This document shows, piece by piece, positions 1-9,257 of a stretch of DNA of 64,000 nt; positions within the stretch are counted from its first letter, which is position 1; every line of letters begins with the position of its first letter. The translations under genes were made by a program, and so were the position numbers. The DNA comes from Candidatus Bipolaricaulota bacterium. GTDB lineage: Bacteria; Bipolaricaulota; Bipolaricaulia; RBG-16-55-9; DRXL01. The stretch lies in assembly GCA_938091745.1 (NCBI GenBank), contig CALLJK010000016.1:1-64000 (forward strand), read 5' to 3'. Under the pieces are notes generated by a model, which saw only the letters and a program-made list of their open reading frames with translations, was not told the origin of the DNA and made no database searches.

Positions 1-1886
1 TCGATCTCGACGACGTCGCCAGGCTCGACAGCCTCAGAGACCAGCACGTACTCAGCGACGTCCGCGCCGTTAGCGAAGAACGTGCCATCAGCGTAGACAT
101 TCCCCGTCGCCCGCTCAATGCGAAAGAGCGCCGCAGTGTTACATACCCCAGCAAAGAAGCACCGCAAGACAGCCTCGGCAGGCTTGTTGTGCGGCGTGTA
201 GGATGTATCAGTCGGGCCACCTTGGTTAGGGTCTGTCTCCCAGACCCAGATGAACAGCCCCTGCATCCAAGAGAGATCCTGCACTACCGTAAAGAGCGCC
301 TGATAGCAATCAGCTTGCTCTTGCAGATCAACCGGGCCTGGGGTCTGCCAATCCCATGGGGCCATGTTCGCGCCGTCGACGCTGCGATAGCCCACTTCTG
401 TAAAGATAATGGGCTTATTCCATTGTCGGCTCAGCGCCTGAAGCTGGGCTAACGGCGCTTGCCAGCCAGCGATCAGCTCTTCTACGGAGGGATCGGTCTT
501 ATTTGTCAAGGGATAATACGCATCAACGCCGATAAGATCGAGGGCATCCCAGAACTGAATCGTCCAGTATTCGTCTGGGGGATTCGCCGCATAGACCAAG
601 GGGCCGTTATAAACAGCCCGCACTGCTGCGATAACGTGGCGCCATTGGGCCTCGCGATGGGTCGTCCCTTGGAGTTCCGTGCCTACACAGAACTGATCGA
701 CGCCGTGGGCTTGGGCGAGCTGCGCATAATGCACGATAAAGTTCTGATACGACGCGAACCACGCCGCCCACGCAGCTTCGTCGTTGCCAAAGTTGATATC
801 CCCGCGCCAATGATCCGGGTCGTTATTGAGATCGATATGGGGCTTGAGCATGACTTTCAGCCCGAGGCTCTTGGCCTTCTGAATAGCGTGTATGAGATCA
901 GCGTCGGTGGGGGTGCGCGAGTCGGTCAGACACTGGATCTGTGTGGACGAGACGGTCTCTTGGTAGCACGTCACGATGAGGCTAATCCATTGGGCACCTG
1001 TTGCTGCGAGGGCTTCCAGGGCTTGATCGGCCTCGGGGCTGGAGTATTGATCGCGCCACCATGCCACAAACGAGATCCCGCGCTGCCAGTGCGCACTCAG
1101 TGTGCAAGGCTCCATCCACGCGTCCAGACTGCGATGCTTGAGGATAGCACTGAATCTCAAGGCGTTGGCTTGCGGACAGAATTGATCACGAGTCATGCCC
1201 TCTTCGGTGTATTCAATAGAGAAGACAGCCTTGCCCGCCTGGATAAACGGGACCATCTGATTGCACCACCCATACTTGAAACAGCTCTCAACAACAGCCC
1301 ATTCAAAATACGGCAGAAGATCAGGGACCTGATCGGGATCGTTCTTCAGGCCGATGGAGAGACCACGGGCGTGCGCTTCGTTGGCCAACCAGATGTTATA
1401 AGCCAGCTGGTCTTGGTAAGTCAATGGGAAGCCTGTGTCGTTCTGGTAGCCATCAAGATTGTCAGGATCGACGCCGTCAAAGCCCTTGGCTTTGCACAGA
1501 TCCAAGCGGGCGCGCATGATTGGGGCGAGCAGATCAATGCGTCGGATGTCGAGCCACTTTTCGCCGGGCCAGCCGGCGTAGTCATTGCCCAGCACTTCTG
1601 GAGGGAACTGATCGGCATCGGGACGCCAGCTCTCCCATGCCCCAGCGTTGATGTAACAGATGACTTTCCGCCCTTGGGCGTGCAGAGCGGCAACGACATC
1701 TGCATCGTTGTCGAACAGATCAATATCGTAGACCTGGACGTCAAACGACTGATCTATGGGGAGATCTGTAAACTGAATCTGCCACGTCGTTCCCGGTGGA
1801 GGCGTCCAGAACCCGCCTTGAGCTCCTGAGATACCGTGCACTACCAGCCAGATGAGTCCAAGCAAGCTAAGGACGATGATGCGCAT
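1..1886 (-). CDS. Secreted two-domain glycoside hydrolase (GH114-like plus GH113-like TIM barrel), 3' end beyond window
   Basis: The frame stays open from the ATG at 1884-1886 to the window edge, about 628 codons, so the C-terminus is missing. A signal peptide (residues 1-23, MRIIVLSLLGLIWLV) indicates export. Residues about 25-260 look like the GH114 / TM1410-like family (endo-alpha-1,4-polygalactosaminidase): VICYINAGAWE, then a conserved D-G-V-D-P-D-N stretch. Residues about 265-565 form a second TIM barrel resembling GH113-type enzymes, with two candidate catalytic glutamates in CVGTELQ and IFTEVGYRS. The tail (from about 585, GNVYADGTFF, then AEYV) resembles a C-terminal module of other secreted or surface proteins. 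The likely role is cleavage of extracellular amino-sugar or mannose-type polysaccharide. The substrate is inferred from family only. Confidence 0.75.
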   Translation of the reverse strand, partial: MRIIVLSLLGLIWLVVHGISGAQGGFWTPPPGTTWQIQFTDLPIDQSFDVQVYDIDLFDNDADVVAALHAQGRKVICYINAGAWESWRPDADQFPPEVLGNDYAGWPGEKWLDIRRIDLLAPIMRARLDLCKAKGFDGVDPDNLDGYQNDTGFPLTYQDQLAYNIWLANEAHARGLSIGLKNDPDQVPDLLPYFEWAVVESCFKYGWCNQMVPFIQAGKAVFSIEYTEEGMTRDQFCPQANALRFSAILKHRSLDAWMEPCTLSAHWQRGISFVAWWRDQYSSPEADQALEALAATGAQWISLIVTCYQETVSSTQIQCLTDSRTPTDADLIHAIQKAKSLGLKVMLKPHIDLNNDPDHWRGDINFGNDEAAWAAWFASYQNFIVHYAQLAQAHGVDQFCVGTELQGTTHREAQWRHVIAAVRAVYNGPLVYAANPPDEYWTIQFWDALDLIGVDAYYPLTNKTDPSVEELIAGWQAPLAQLQALSRQWNKPIIFTEVGYRSVDGANMAPWDWQTPGPVDLQEQADCYQALFTVVQDLSWMQGLFIWVWETDPNQGGPTDTSYTPHNKPAEAVLRCFFAGVCNTAALFRIERATGNVYADGTFFANGADVAEYVLVSEAVEPGDVVEI

Positions 1887-1909
1887 TGTCTCCCTCCTCC
1901 CTTGCACGC

Positions 1910-2590
1910 TTATCGCAGGCCCACGCTCAGCTGCACGATCCAGCCGTTGAAGTTTGCTGGCGGTCCTTTCAGGGCGCGACCCTCTTGATCCCAAAAGCCG
2001 TTGTCGAACGTCAGGACGTAGCCCGCAGAGAGCGTGAGCAGGAGCGCATGAGATTTCTCGAACGTGATCACGGGAAAACTCGCGCTGAGCTGTGGCCCCA
2101 CAGTAAAGAACCAACGCGTGAAGAAGGTCGCTGCGGGGCTGCGAAGGGCTTCTGAAAAGCTTGCTGGGCGATGGTCCAACACTGTCAGATTGGAAACCCC
2201 GACCCCTACAGCGAGGCCGGCTCGTAGCTCCCAGGGCATGAGCGCAATCTGTGGCAAAGGATGCTCAGCTATGCCTCCAAACCACATCAGCGTGAATCGC
2301 GTGAGCTTGTCGTCTCTCTGTACTGCTGTACTCCCGTACCAGTTGGAGACTATCAAGCTATACTCCCCTAGCACACCGGAGGGCAAAGCCGTGTTCCCGC
2401 CACCCCACATGAAGAGAGCCTCGGCTAAGGCTGGATACCCTTGGGTTTGGAGCGCTTCATTCAGCTGGGCAATATCTAGCACTATCCAGCCCACCCCGAA
2501 AGATCGCAAGGTCTGTGCGCTCTCTTGCCCGAAGACCGAGAACACGCTCCCAACGACTCCAAGCACGACCAGCACAAGACCGCGCGCCAT
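1910..2590 (-). CDS. Secreted hypothetical protein, possible outer-membrane beta-barrel
   Basis: 226 residues. A hydrophobic N-terminus (MARGLVLVVLGVVGSVFSVFG) ends in a plausible signal-peptidase site near residue 21. The rest alternates hydrophobic and polar residues and closes with a strand-like end (WIVQLSVGLR), as small outer-membrane barrels do. I recognise no enzyme motif. It lies 23 bp upstream of the glycoside hydrolase on the same strand and may be co-transcribed, so a surface role next to polysaccharide degradation is possible. The barrel assignment is inference from strand pattern only. Confidence 0.5.
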   Translation of the reverse strand: MARGLVLVVLGVVGSVFSVFGQESAQTLRSFGVGWIVLDIAQLNEALQTQGYPALAEALFMWGGGNTALPSGVLGEYSLIVSNWYGSTAVQRDDKLTRFTLMWFGGIAEHPLPQIALMPWELRAGLAVGVGVSNLTVLDHRPASFSEALRSPAATFFTRWFFTVGPQLSASFPVITFEKSHALLLTLSAGYVLTFDNGFWDQEGRALKGPPANFNGWIVQLSVGLR

Positions 2591-2615
2591 ACCCTAGACC
2601 TCCTCTCAGCAAGAG

Positions 2616-4613
2616 TTAGAGATTTTCGATCTGCACCGGCTCGACAGCGTCAGCGATCTCAAACCCGAAGACTTTAGCGTAGAAGTACAGCTCGGCTTCG
2701 AGCGCTCTCTTGATATTTTCGGCCTTGCGGAAGCCATGCTGCTCTCCCTCAAAAGCTATATACGCTACGGGAATGCCCCGCTTGCGTAACGCTTCGACCA
2801 TCATCTCAGACTGACTTGGGGGAACGACTCTGTCTTCTAAGCCTTGAAAGAAGATCACCGGGCAAGAAATCTTATCAGCAAAGTGCAGGGGCGAGCGTGC
2901 ATAGTACAGGTCGCGTCGTTCGGGATACGGCCCGATGAGACTGCGATTGTAGCGCGACTCAAACTTATGCGTGTCTTTGTCGAGAGCTTCGAGATCGCTG
3001 ACACCAAAGTAGCTTGCCCCAGCTTTGAAGAACTTTCTGAAAGTCAGCGCGCAGAGCGTCGTGTATCCGCCGGCGCTGCCCCCACGAATCGCGACGCGCT
3101 CGCCATCGACAAGCCCTTGCTCGATTAGATACTTGGCAGCGTTGACGCAGTCATCGACGTCTACGACGCCCCACTGGCCCTTGAGTCTCTCTCTGTACTC
3201 GCGCCCATAGCCGGTGCTGCCCCCATAGTTGACGTCGACGACGGCGAAGCCGCGGCTCGTCCAGAACTGAATCTCTAGCTTCAGAGTCGACGTTGTGGCG
3301 CTGGTCGGCCCGCCGTGACTGAAGACGAGCAACGGCGGCTTCTCGCCAGATGGGGCTTGGAAGTCTTTATTCTTTGGGGGATAGAAGAACGCATACGCTC
3401 TCTTTCCGCCCTCGGTAGGGAACTCGATGGGCTGCGCACGCGACAGATACCCCTCATCAAGGGTCAGATCGCTGGAGCGTCGCAGCACTTCATATCTGTG
3501 TGTTTTGGGATCGAGTCGCACAATAGAGAGCATCTCGGTTGGGGAGCCGCCGCGAAAGACGATATGCGAAGAGTTCGCGCGCACGTAGCTGATCTCCATA
3601 TACGGCGTCTCGATCTCTTCGAGTTTCTTCGTCACCGTGTCCAAGCGCGCCAAGTGCCAAACGCCTTGCTGGTTGTAGGCGCAGACGATCTCGCGCTCGG
3701 AGATGAACGCATACGTCGACATGCCGAAGCCCCACTGGGGCTGGCCGAACTCAGCTCTGAGCTGGGTGAGGCCCTCACCCCCGACCCCTCTCCCGTGATG
3801 ACTCACGGGAGAGGTGTGCCGCAGGCGGGATGAAGGCCAGCGATATAAGTTCCACCAACCCGTGCGATCCGAGACGAAGTAGAGCGTGCCGTCGGGTGCC
3901 CATTCGGGCTGGAAGACAGATTCTGTTGGCCCACCCGCGACTCTTTGAGCGTTTGTGAGCGAGCCGTCTTGGGCGATCTCCGCGACCCACAGCTCCGTGC
4001 CATCCCAGGGCATGTTCGGATGATTCCACGTGAGCCAAGCGAGCTTGGAGCCGTCGGGGCTAAGTCTGGGTGACGCGTAAAAGTCATTGCCGGAGACGAG
4101 CACGGTGCCGCCGTCGGGATCGCCGTCGAGCTTGACGCTCACGATCGTATTGACAGCTTCGCGCCCGGCAACGGTGTGATCTTCACGAACGCAGATCAGA
4201 CGATTTCTGAGAGGGTCTATCACAGCGTCGGCGTAACGAAACGCCTTCTCTGGGGTGATAGGCTGGGGGGCAGCGCCGGGCTTGTGCACATAGAGCCGTT
4301 GATCTGTGAAGTTCGAGAAATAGACGGTGCTATTGTAAACGACAAAGTCGCCGCCGCCGTACTCGTGAACGGTTGTGCGGACGTAGAAGGGGGACGGAGT
4401 GACGTCGGACCTAACCCCCTGGCCCCCTTCCTTCCCGCTTTGGGGAGAGGTCCACTTGACGATGACGTAGCGACCGCCTTCGGCGGGGCGCGATTCGAGC
4501 CAATAGATATCCTCCCCGTCGAGGACGACCTGCATGAGGCGCACTGCGCCGCGGGCGATCAGCTCTGCCGTGATCGGCGACTTCCAAGAACCGTAGGGGG
4601 CGATTGTGGGCAT
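2616..4613 (-). CDS. S9 family prolyl oligopeptidase / acylaminoacyl-peptidase
   Basis: 665 residues, the usual length for S9C peptidases. The N-terminal half is a beta-propeller (WD40-like blades such as [12 protein letters not shown] and [11 protein letters not shown]). The C-terminal alpha/beta-hydrolase domain (about 400-650) carries the nucleophile in GGSAGGY, an Asp near GLEDRVVPP and a His in GEQHGF, completing the triad. It hydrolyses short peptides or N-acylated amino acids, probably in the cytoplasm since no signal peptide is seen. Two GC-rich repeat elements are translated in frame, at about residues 53-68 and 259-281. The second lies between propeller blades and adds about 20 residues that the family lacks. 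Convergent or operon partners are not evident. Confidence 0.9.
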   Translation of the reverse strand: MPTIAPYGSWKSPITAELIARGAVRLMQVVLDGEDIYWLESRPAEGGRYVIVKWTSPQSGKEGGQGVRSDVTPSPFYVRTTVHEYGGGDFVVYNSTVYFSNFTDQRLYVHKPGAAPQPITPEKAFRYADAVIDPLRNRLICVREDHTVAGREAVNTIVSVKLDGDPDGGTVLVSGNDFYASPRLSPDGSKLAWLTWNHPNMPWDGTELWVAEIAQDGSLTNAQRVAGGPTESVFQPEWAPDGTLYFVSDRTGWWNLYRWPSSRLRHTSPVSHHGRGVGGEGLTQLRAEFGQPQWGFGMSTYAFISEREIVCAYNQQGVWHLARLDTVTKKLEEIETPYMEISYVRANSSHIVFRGGSPTEMLSIVRLDPKTHRYEVLRRSSDLTLDEGYLSRAQPIEFPTEGGKRAYAFFYPPKNKDFQAPSGEKPPLLVFSHGGPTSATTSTLKLEIQFWTSRGFAVVDVNYGGSTGYGREYRERLKGQWGVVDVDDCVNAAKYLIEQGLVDGERVAIRGGSAGGYTTLCALTFRKFFKAGASYFGVSDLEALDKDTHKFESRYNRSLIGPYPERRDLYYARSPLHFADKISCPVIFFQGLEDRVVPPSQSEMMVEALRKRGIPVAYIAFEGEQHGFRKAENIKRALEAELYFYAKVFGFEIADAVEPVQIENL
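3771..3838. repeat. GC-rich palindromic repeat inside the S9 peptidase gene
   Basis: A perfect 12-bp inverted repeat (CCTCTCCCGTGA / TCACGGGAGAGG) with a 4-base loop sits at 3787-3814. Flanks GCCCTCACC and GGCGGG match, in reverse orientation, the copy at 13336-13405. Its length keeps the host reading frame open, so it adds translated residues to the propeller. Confidence 0.8.
4410..4453. repeat. Degenerate copy of the GC-rich palindromic repeat class
   Basis: CTAACCCCCTGGCCCCC on one side and GGGGAGAGGTCC on the other resemble the general plan of the other copies, with imperfect arm pairing. It is translated in frame near residues 53-68 of the S9 peptidase. Confidence 0.5.
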
Positions 4614-4619
4614 AGGGGG

Positions 4620-6071
4620 TCACTTCCCTTCAATCCGCACTGTCTCTCTCTTCTTGGGCATGAGAATGTGAATCGCCTTACCCAGCGCGGCTTCGGCGGC
4701 CTCCATCAAGCCCTCCGGCAGCGTCGGATGCGGATGGACGCTCAGCGCTAGATCTTCCAACGTCGCGCCCATCTCGATCGCTAAGACAGCTTCGCTGATC
4801 AAGTTCGAAGCTTCTGGCCCGACAATCTGCACACCGAGCACGACTTTTGTCTCAGCGTCAGCGATAATCTTGATGAACCCATCGGTCTCGCCCATCGTCA
4901 GCGCCCGCCCCAGCGCCGCAAACGGGAATTTCCCGGTGATAGTCTTATAGCCCGCTTGCTGGGCTTCAGACTCGCTCATCCCCGCATAGGCGATCTCCGG
5001 GTCGGTGAAAATAACAGCAGGCACGGTCTGCCAATCGGCAGCGCTCTTGTACCCACAGATCGCTTCAGCAGCGACTATTCCCTCATGAGAGGCTTTGTGC
5101 GCCAACAGCGGCGGCCCCGCGACATCGCCAATCGCGTAGATATGCGGGACGCTCGTGCGCATCTGCGAGTCTGTCTTCAGAAAGCCCTTAGAATCGGGCT
5201 GCAGACCTAATCTTTCCAGACCCAGCTCCGGCGGCGTGTTCGGCCTGCGCCCCACGCTCACTAAGACTTTTTCAGCTTCGAAGCTCTTCTCTCCCTCGGG
5301 AGTCTGAACCGTAAGCTGCGCGCCGTCCTTGCCCTTCTTGAGCTCTTTGGCTTGAGATTTGAGATAGACGTCCATTTGTAGCTCCTTGGCTTTCCGAACA
5401 ACCAGGCGCGTCAGCTCCGGGTCAGTCCCGGGCAAGAGATTCTCTAACATCTCGACGACTGTGACTTTGCTGCCGAACTTCGCGTAGACCATCCCCAGCT
5501 CCAGCCCAATATAGCCACCCCCGATGACGATCAGCGACTCAGGAAGTCTCTTGAGTGCTAGTGCGCCCGTTGAGTCTATGACAACCTCGCCGTCTATCTC
5601 GAAGCCGGGGATCGTCATGGGCACGGACCCCGTCGCGATGATACAGTCTTTAAACTCAATCGTCTGGGTACCGTGCTCGCTCTCGACTAAACATTTTTTC
5701 GCCGAGATGAACGTCGCTTTGCCCTTAATCACATTGACGCCGTTGCCCTTACAGAGTTGCTCGACGCCTCCGGTCAATTTCTTGACGACGCTCTCCTTCC
5801 ACGCCTGCAAACGCTCCACATTTATCTGAACGCCCTTCACAGAAATCCCGAGCGTCTCAGCACGCTGGATCTTCTCGTAAAGATACGCTGCGTAGATCAG
5901 TGCTTTGGAGGGGATGCAGCCGATATTGAGACACACTCCACCCAATTCGTCTTTCTCGACGAGCGTGACGTCCTTACCCAATTGTGCTGCTCGGATAGCC
6001 GCGACGTAGCCCCCCGGCCCGCCGCCCACAACTAAGACTTCTGTCCCTGTAGCGATCTCGCCCACGACCAT
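4620..6071 (-). CDS. lpdA: Dihydrolipoamide dehydrogenase (E3)
   Basis: 483 residues. An FAD-binding Rossmann motif near the N-terminus (VVGGGPGGYVAA), the redox-active disulfide in GGVCLNIGCIPSK, a second NAD-binding GxGxxG (IGGGYIGLE) and the C-terminal catalytic HPHPTLPE are all present. It reoxidises the dihydrolipoyl arm of E2 or glycine-cleavage H protein and passes electrons to NAD. There is no N-terminal lipoyl domain. It is the last gene of the lipA - E1 alpha - E1 beta - E1 beta operon, separated from the preceding gene by a 108-bp gap filled by an inverted repeat. Confidence 0.95.
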   Translation of the reverse strand: MVVGEIATGTEVLVVGGGPGGYVAAIRAAQLGKDVTLVEKDELGGVCLNIGCIPSKALIYAAYLYEKIQRAETLGISVKGVQINVERLQAWKESVVKKLTGGVEQLCKGNGVNVIKGKATFISAKKCLVESEHGTQTIEFKDCIIATGSVPMTIPGFEIDGEVVIDSTGALALKRLPESLIVIGGGYIGLELGMVYAKFGSKVTVVEMLENLLPGTDPELTRLVVRKAKELQMDVYLKSQAKELKKGKDGAQLTVQTPEGEKSFEAEKVLVSVGRRPNTPPELGLERLGLQPDSKGFLKTDSQMRTSVPHIYAIGDVAGPPLLAHKASHEGIVAAEAICGYKSAADWQTVPAVIFTDPEIAYAGMSESEAQQAGYKTITGKFPFAALGRALTMGETDGFIKIIADAETKVVLGVQIVGPEASNLISEAVLAIEMGATLEDLALSVHPHPTLPEGLMEAAEAALGKAIHILMPKKRETVRIEGK

Positions 6072-6093
6072 AGAAAATCAGCTCCCTTTGTCT

Positions 6094-6181
6094 GAATCAC
6101 GGAAGGCACGGAAGTTCCACGGAAAGCACAGAATAGGTCGTTCCCGTGTAATCTGTGATTCCTCCGTGCTTTCCGTGATTC
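6094..6181. repeat. Dispersed inverted-repeat element (ACGGAAGGCACGG type)
   Basis: The left arm GAATCACGGAAGGCACGG pairs with the right arm around 6161-6181 (about 17 of 18). The right arm overlaps the stop codon of the downstream-copy E1 beta gene. The same element begins again in the same orientation at 63943 at the window end. Transcribed, it would form a long hairpin between the E1 beta and lpdA genes. Confidence 0.75.
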
Positions 6182-7151
6182 AAAAGCTCAGCACCTTCTC
6201 GATGCCCTTCCTCACCCGCCCGGCATCGGGCAGATAGTACTGCTCCATGGTGAGATAGGGGATATGGGTATCATAGCCCGTCACGCGCACGACCGGCGCT
6301 TGGAGCTGCAAGAGCAGTCTCTCGGTGATGAGCGCTGTCAGCTCCGACGCCAAGCTGCACGTTCTGGGAGCCTCCTGAACGATCACGGCCCGGCCGGTCT
6401 TGGCCACCGAGCTGAGAATCGTCTCAATATCCAAGGGCGCCAGCGTGCGCAGATCGATCAACTCGACGCTGACACCCTCAAGTTGTTCAATCGCTTGCAG
6501 ACAGATTCTCACCATCGCGCCCCAGGAGATCACCGTGACGTCGGTGCCCTCACGCACAACGCTCGCCTTGCCGATAGGCACGATATAATCGCCCTCGGGG
6601 ACTTCTTGACGGAACGCGCGATAGAGCCTCTTCGGCTCAAAAAATATGACAGGGTCAGGGTCTCTGATCGCCGCGATTAGGAGCCCCTTGGCGTCGTAGG
6701 GGTTCGATGGGATGACGACTTTCAAGCCCGGCGTATGCACATAGTACGCTTCAGGAGCTTCAGAATGGTGTTCTAGAGCGCGGATCCCACCGCCATAGGG
6801 CACGCGAATGACTATAGGGACATGATAGCGTCCCCGCGAGCGCCAGCGAATCCGTGCAGCGTGCGAGACGATTTGGTCAAACGCTGGAGGCAGAAAGCCG
6901 TCAAATTGAATCTCCGCGACGGGCTTCAGCCCATTCAACGCCATCCCAATTGCCGTACCCACGATCCCCGACTCGGCCAGAGGGGTGTCAATGGCGCGGT
7001 CCGGCCCAAACTCTTGGTACAGACCCTCCGTAGCTCGGAAGACCCCGCCGTTGACCCCGACGTCCTCACCCATGACGATAACAGTTGGGTCGCGGCGCAT
7101 CTCGGTCTTCAGCGCGTCGTTGATCGCTTGAATCAATGTCATCTGAGGCAT
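6180..7151 (-). CDS. 2-oxoacid (pyruvate/branched-chain) dehydrogenase E1 beta subunit, copy 2
   Basis: 323 residues, the usual length for the beta subunit of heterotetrameric E1. It carries the conserved LGEDVG-type start (VMGEDVGVNGGVF), DTPLAESGIVG, and the GGGIRALEHHSE region that contributes to the thiamine-diphosphate pocket. With E1 alpha it decarboxylates a 2-oxoacid and acylates E2 lipoate. It is a close paralogue of the gene immediately upstream (14-bp gap), with long identical blocks, so a tandem duplication. Whether it serves pyruvate or branched-chain 2-oxoacids cannot be decided from sequence. Confidence 0.9.
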   Translation of the reverse strand: MPQMTLIQAINDALKTEMRRDPTVIVMGEDVGVNGGVFRATEGLYQEFGPDRAIDTPLAESGIVGTAIGMALNGLKPVAEIQFDGFLPPAFDQIVSHAARIRWRSRGRYHVPIVIRVPYGGGIRALEHHSEAPEAYYVHTPGLKVVIPSNPYDAKGLLIAAIRDPDPVIFFEPKRLYRAFRQEVPEGDYIVPIGKASVVREGTDVTVISWGAMVRICLQAIEQLEGVSVELIDLRTLAPLDIETILSSVAKTGRAVIVQEAPRTCSLASELTALITERLLLQLQAPVVRVTGYDTHIPYLTMEQYYLPDAGRVRKGIEKVLSF

Positions 7152-7165
7152 ACAAGATCACTCTT

Positions 7166-8143
7166 TCAGTAGCTCAACACTCTCTCTATGCTTCGTAGAC
7201 AGCGCCCGACATCGGGCAGATAATAGTCTTCAAGGCGCGCTTGGGGGATGACCGTATCGGGACCGGTCACGCGCACAATCGGGGCTTCCAGATACTCAAA
7301 CGCTTTGTCGTTCACCAACGCTGCTAATTCCGAGCCAAACCCACACGTCCTTGGCGCTTCGTGGACGATGACGACCCGCCCGGTCTTCTTGACAGACCCG
7401 ATCACGGTCTCGATATCCAGAGGAACGAGTGTGCGCAAGTCAATCACTTCGACGCTGACGTTCTGAGCGGCCATCTTCTCAGCAGCTTGGAGCGCGATGG
7501 GGATCATCGCTCCCCACGCGATCAGCGTCACGTCAGAGCCTTCACGAGCTATACGCGCTTTGCCAATGGGCACAATATAGTCTTCTTCAGGGACTTCAGC
7601 GCGGAACGCGCGATAGAGTCTTTTGGGTTCTAGATAGATCACGGGATCAGGGTCTCTGATCGCCGCGATCAACAGCCCTTTGGCGTCATAGGGGTTTGAC
7701 GGAATAACGACTTTCAAGCCTGGCGTATGGGCATAATACGCTTCTGGGCTCTCCGAGTGATGCTCTGGGCCGCGAATGCCACCGCCATAAGGGGCACGAA
7801 TCACTAAGGGCACGTGGAAGCGTCCCCGTGAGCGCCAACGAATCCGTGCCGCGTGCGAGATGATCTGATCAAACGCTGGAGCCATGAAGCCATCGAATTG
7901 AATCTCGGCGACGGGCTTCAGCCCATTGAGCGCCATTCCAATGGCTGTGCCCACGATCCCTGCTTCAGAGAGCGGCGTATCAATTGAGCGATCCGGCCCG
8001 AATTCTTTATACAAATTCTCTGTGACTCGAAAGACGCCGCCGTTGACCCCGACATCCTCGCCTAGGACAAGCACCGTCGGGTCGCGACGCATCTCAGTTT
8101 TGAGGGCATCGTTGATCGCTTGGACGATATTGAGCTGGGGCAT
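7166..8143 (-). CDS. 2-oxoacid dehydrogenase E1 beta subunit, copy 1
   Basis: 325 residues from the ATG at 8141-8143 (MPQLNIVQAIND), chosen because it aligns with the start of the second copy and lies just after the E1 alpha stop at 8146. An upstream in-frame start would overlap E1 alpha. Same family features as copy 2: LGEDVGVNGGVF, DTPLSEAGIVG, GGGIRGPEHHSE. The two copies differ mainly in the C-terminal third (residues about 205-260), so they could pair with E1 alpha to give different substrate preference, but that is inference. Confidence 0.92.
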   Translation of the reverse strand: MPQLNIVQAINDALKTEMRRDPTVLVLGEDVGVNGGVFRVTENLYKEFGPDRSIDTPLSEAGIVGTAIGMALNGLKPVAEIQFDGFMAPAFDQIISHAARIRWRSRGRFHVPLVIRAPYGGGIRGPEHHSESPEAYYAHTPGLKVVIPSNPYDAKGLLIAAIRDPDPVIYLEPKRLYRAFRAEVPEEDYIVPIGKARIAREGSDVTLIAWGAMIPIALQAAEKMAAQNVSVEVIDLRTLVPLDIETVIGSVKKTGRVVIVHEAPRTCGFGSELAALVNDKAFEYLEAPIVRVTGPDTVIPQARLEDYYLPDVGRCLRSIERVLSY

Positions 8144-8145
8144 AG

Positions 8146-9255
8146 TTATTCTTTCGGCAAGTCGCCGCCGTGCTCTGCAAGATATTCTTTGAGTTCTTGC
8201 AGCTGCTCTTTGAGATTCCACGGCATCTCAGCGTACATATACTGAAAGATATCTTCGATGTCGCGCTTGGGCAGGGCTTCGTATTGGGCGACAGCTTGTG
8301 CGATCTCGGCCTTGGCTTCTTCTACGAGTTTGGCTTCGTCTTGCTCGCTCCACAGCCCTTGCTTTTCTAAATAGAGTCTCAATCGCTTGATGGGATCTTT
8401 CTGCTTCCACATTTCGACCTCTTCGGCAGGACGATAGCGCGTCCAGTCGTCGGCCGTCGTGTGATGCGTCAGACGATACGTGACGGCTTCGATCAACGTT
8501 GGCCCGCCGCCTTCGCGCGCTTTTTCTAAAGCATCCTTGGTCACCTTATAGACAGCGAAGACGTCGTTGCCATCGACTTGGACGCCTTCAAACCCGTAAG
8601 CGAGAGCTTTCTGAGCGATCGTCTCTGAAGCCGTCTGGCGGGTTCGCGGCACAGAGATCGCATATTGATTGTTCTGGCAGAAGAAGACTACTGGGACTTT
8701 GAAGACCCCTGCGAAGTTCAGCCCCTCGTGAAAGTCTCCCTCGGATGTGGCACCGTCGCCAAAATACACAATAGCACAAGATTTTTCGCCCTTGAGCTTA
8801 GCGGCCCAGGCAGCTCCAGTCGCATGGAGAATCTGGGTCGCAATAGGGACAGAGATCATAAAGTTTCTGATGCCCTCGGGGATGCGGTTGCCCTCTTCGT
8901 TGCCGCCCCAATACGTAAGAAGTTGGACCCAGCTCTGGCCGCGCATAGCCAAAACCACGTGCTCCCGATAGCTGGGGAAGACCCAGTCTTCGGGCTTGAG
9001 CGCGTAGGCGCTGCCCACTTGGGCCGCTTCTTGCCCCAACAGGGGCGCGTAGGTTCCCAAGCGCCCTTGTCTTTGGAGCGCTAACGCGCGCTCGTCGAAC
9101 GTGCGCGCCAGCACCATCCAGCGATAGAGCGCTTTAAAATCATGGGGTTTCAACCCCAGCTCGACAACATCGTTAGGATTGGCCATGCCGTCAGGCCCCA
9201 AGATTTGAATAAACGGAACCAACGATTCACGCTGCAGAGTAGCTTTCGTTGCCAT
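8146..9255 (-). CDS. 2-oxoacid dehydrogenase E1 alpha subunit
   Basis: 369 residues. The thiamine-diphosphate signature GDGATSEGDFHEGLN followed by NNQYAIS is intact, as is the phosphorylation-loop-like region YRLTHHTTADD typical of bacterial pyruvate/branched-chain E1 alpha. It forms an alpha2beta2 E1 with one or both downstream beta genes. The stop is 2 bp from the beta start, and lipA lies 2 bp upstream, so the operon is tightly translationally coupled. Confidence 0.95.
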   Translation of the reverse strand: MATKATLQRESLVPFIQILGPDGMANPNDVVELGLKPHDFKALYRWMVLARTFDERALALQRQGRLGTYAPLLGQEAAQVGSAYALKPEDWVFPSYREHVVLAMRGQSWVQLLTYWGGNEEGNRIPEGIRNFMISVPIATQILHATGAAWAAKLKGEKSCAIVYFGDGATSEGDFHEGLNFAGVFKVPVVFFCQNNQYAISVPRTRQTASETIAQKALAYGFEGVQVDGNDVFAVYKVTKDALEKAREGGGPTLIEAVTYRLTHHTTADDWTRYRPAEEVEMWKQKDPIKRLRLYLEKQGLWSEQDEAKLVEEAKAEIAQAVAQYEALPKRDIEDIFQYMYAEMPWNLKEQLQELKEYLAEHGGDLPKE

Positions 9256-9257
9256 GA

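Noticed and set aside
459..1829. A 456-codon plus-strand open frame
   Set aside because: It mirrors the minus-strand glycoside hydrolase gene, lacks any family motif, and the opposite frame has a signal peptide and catalytic motifs.
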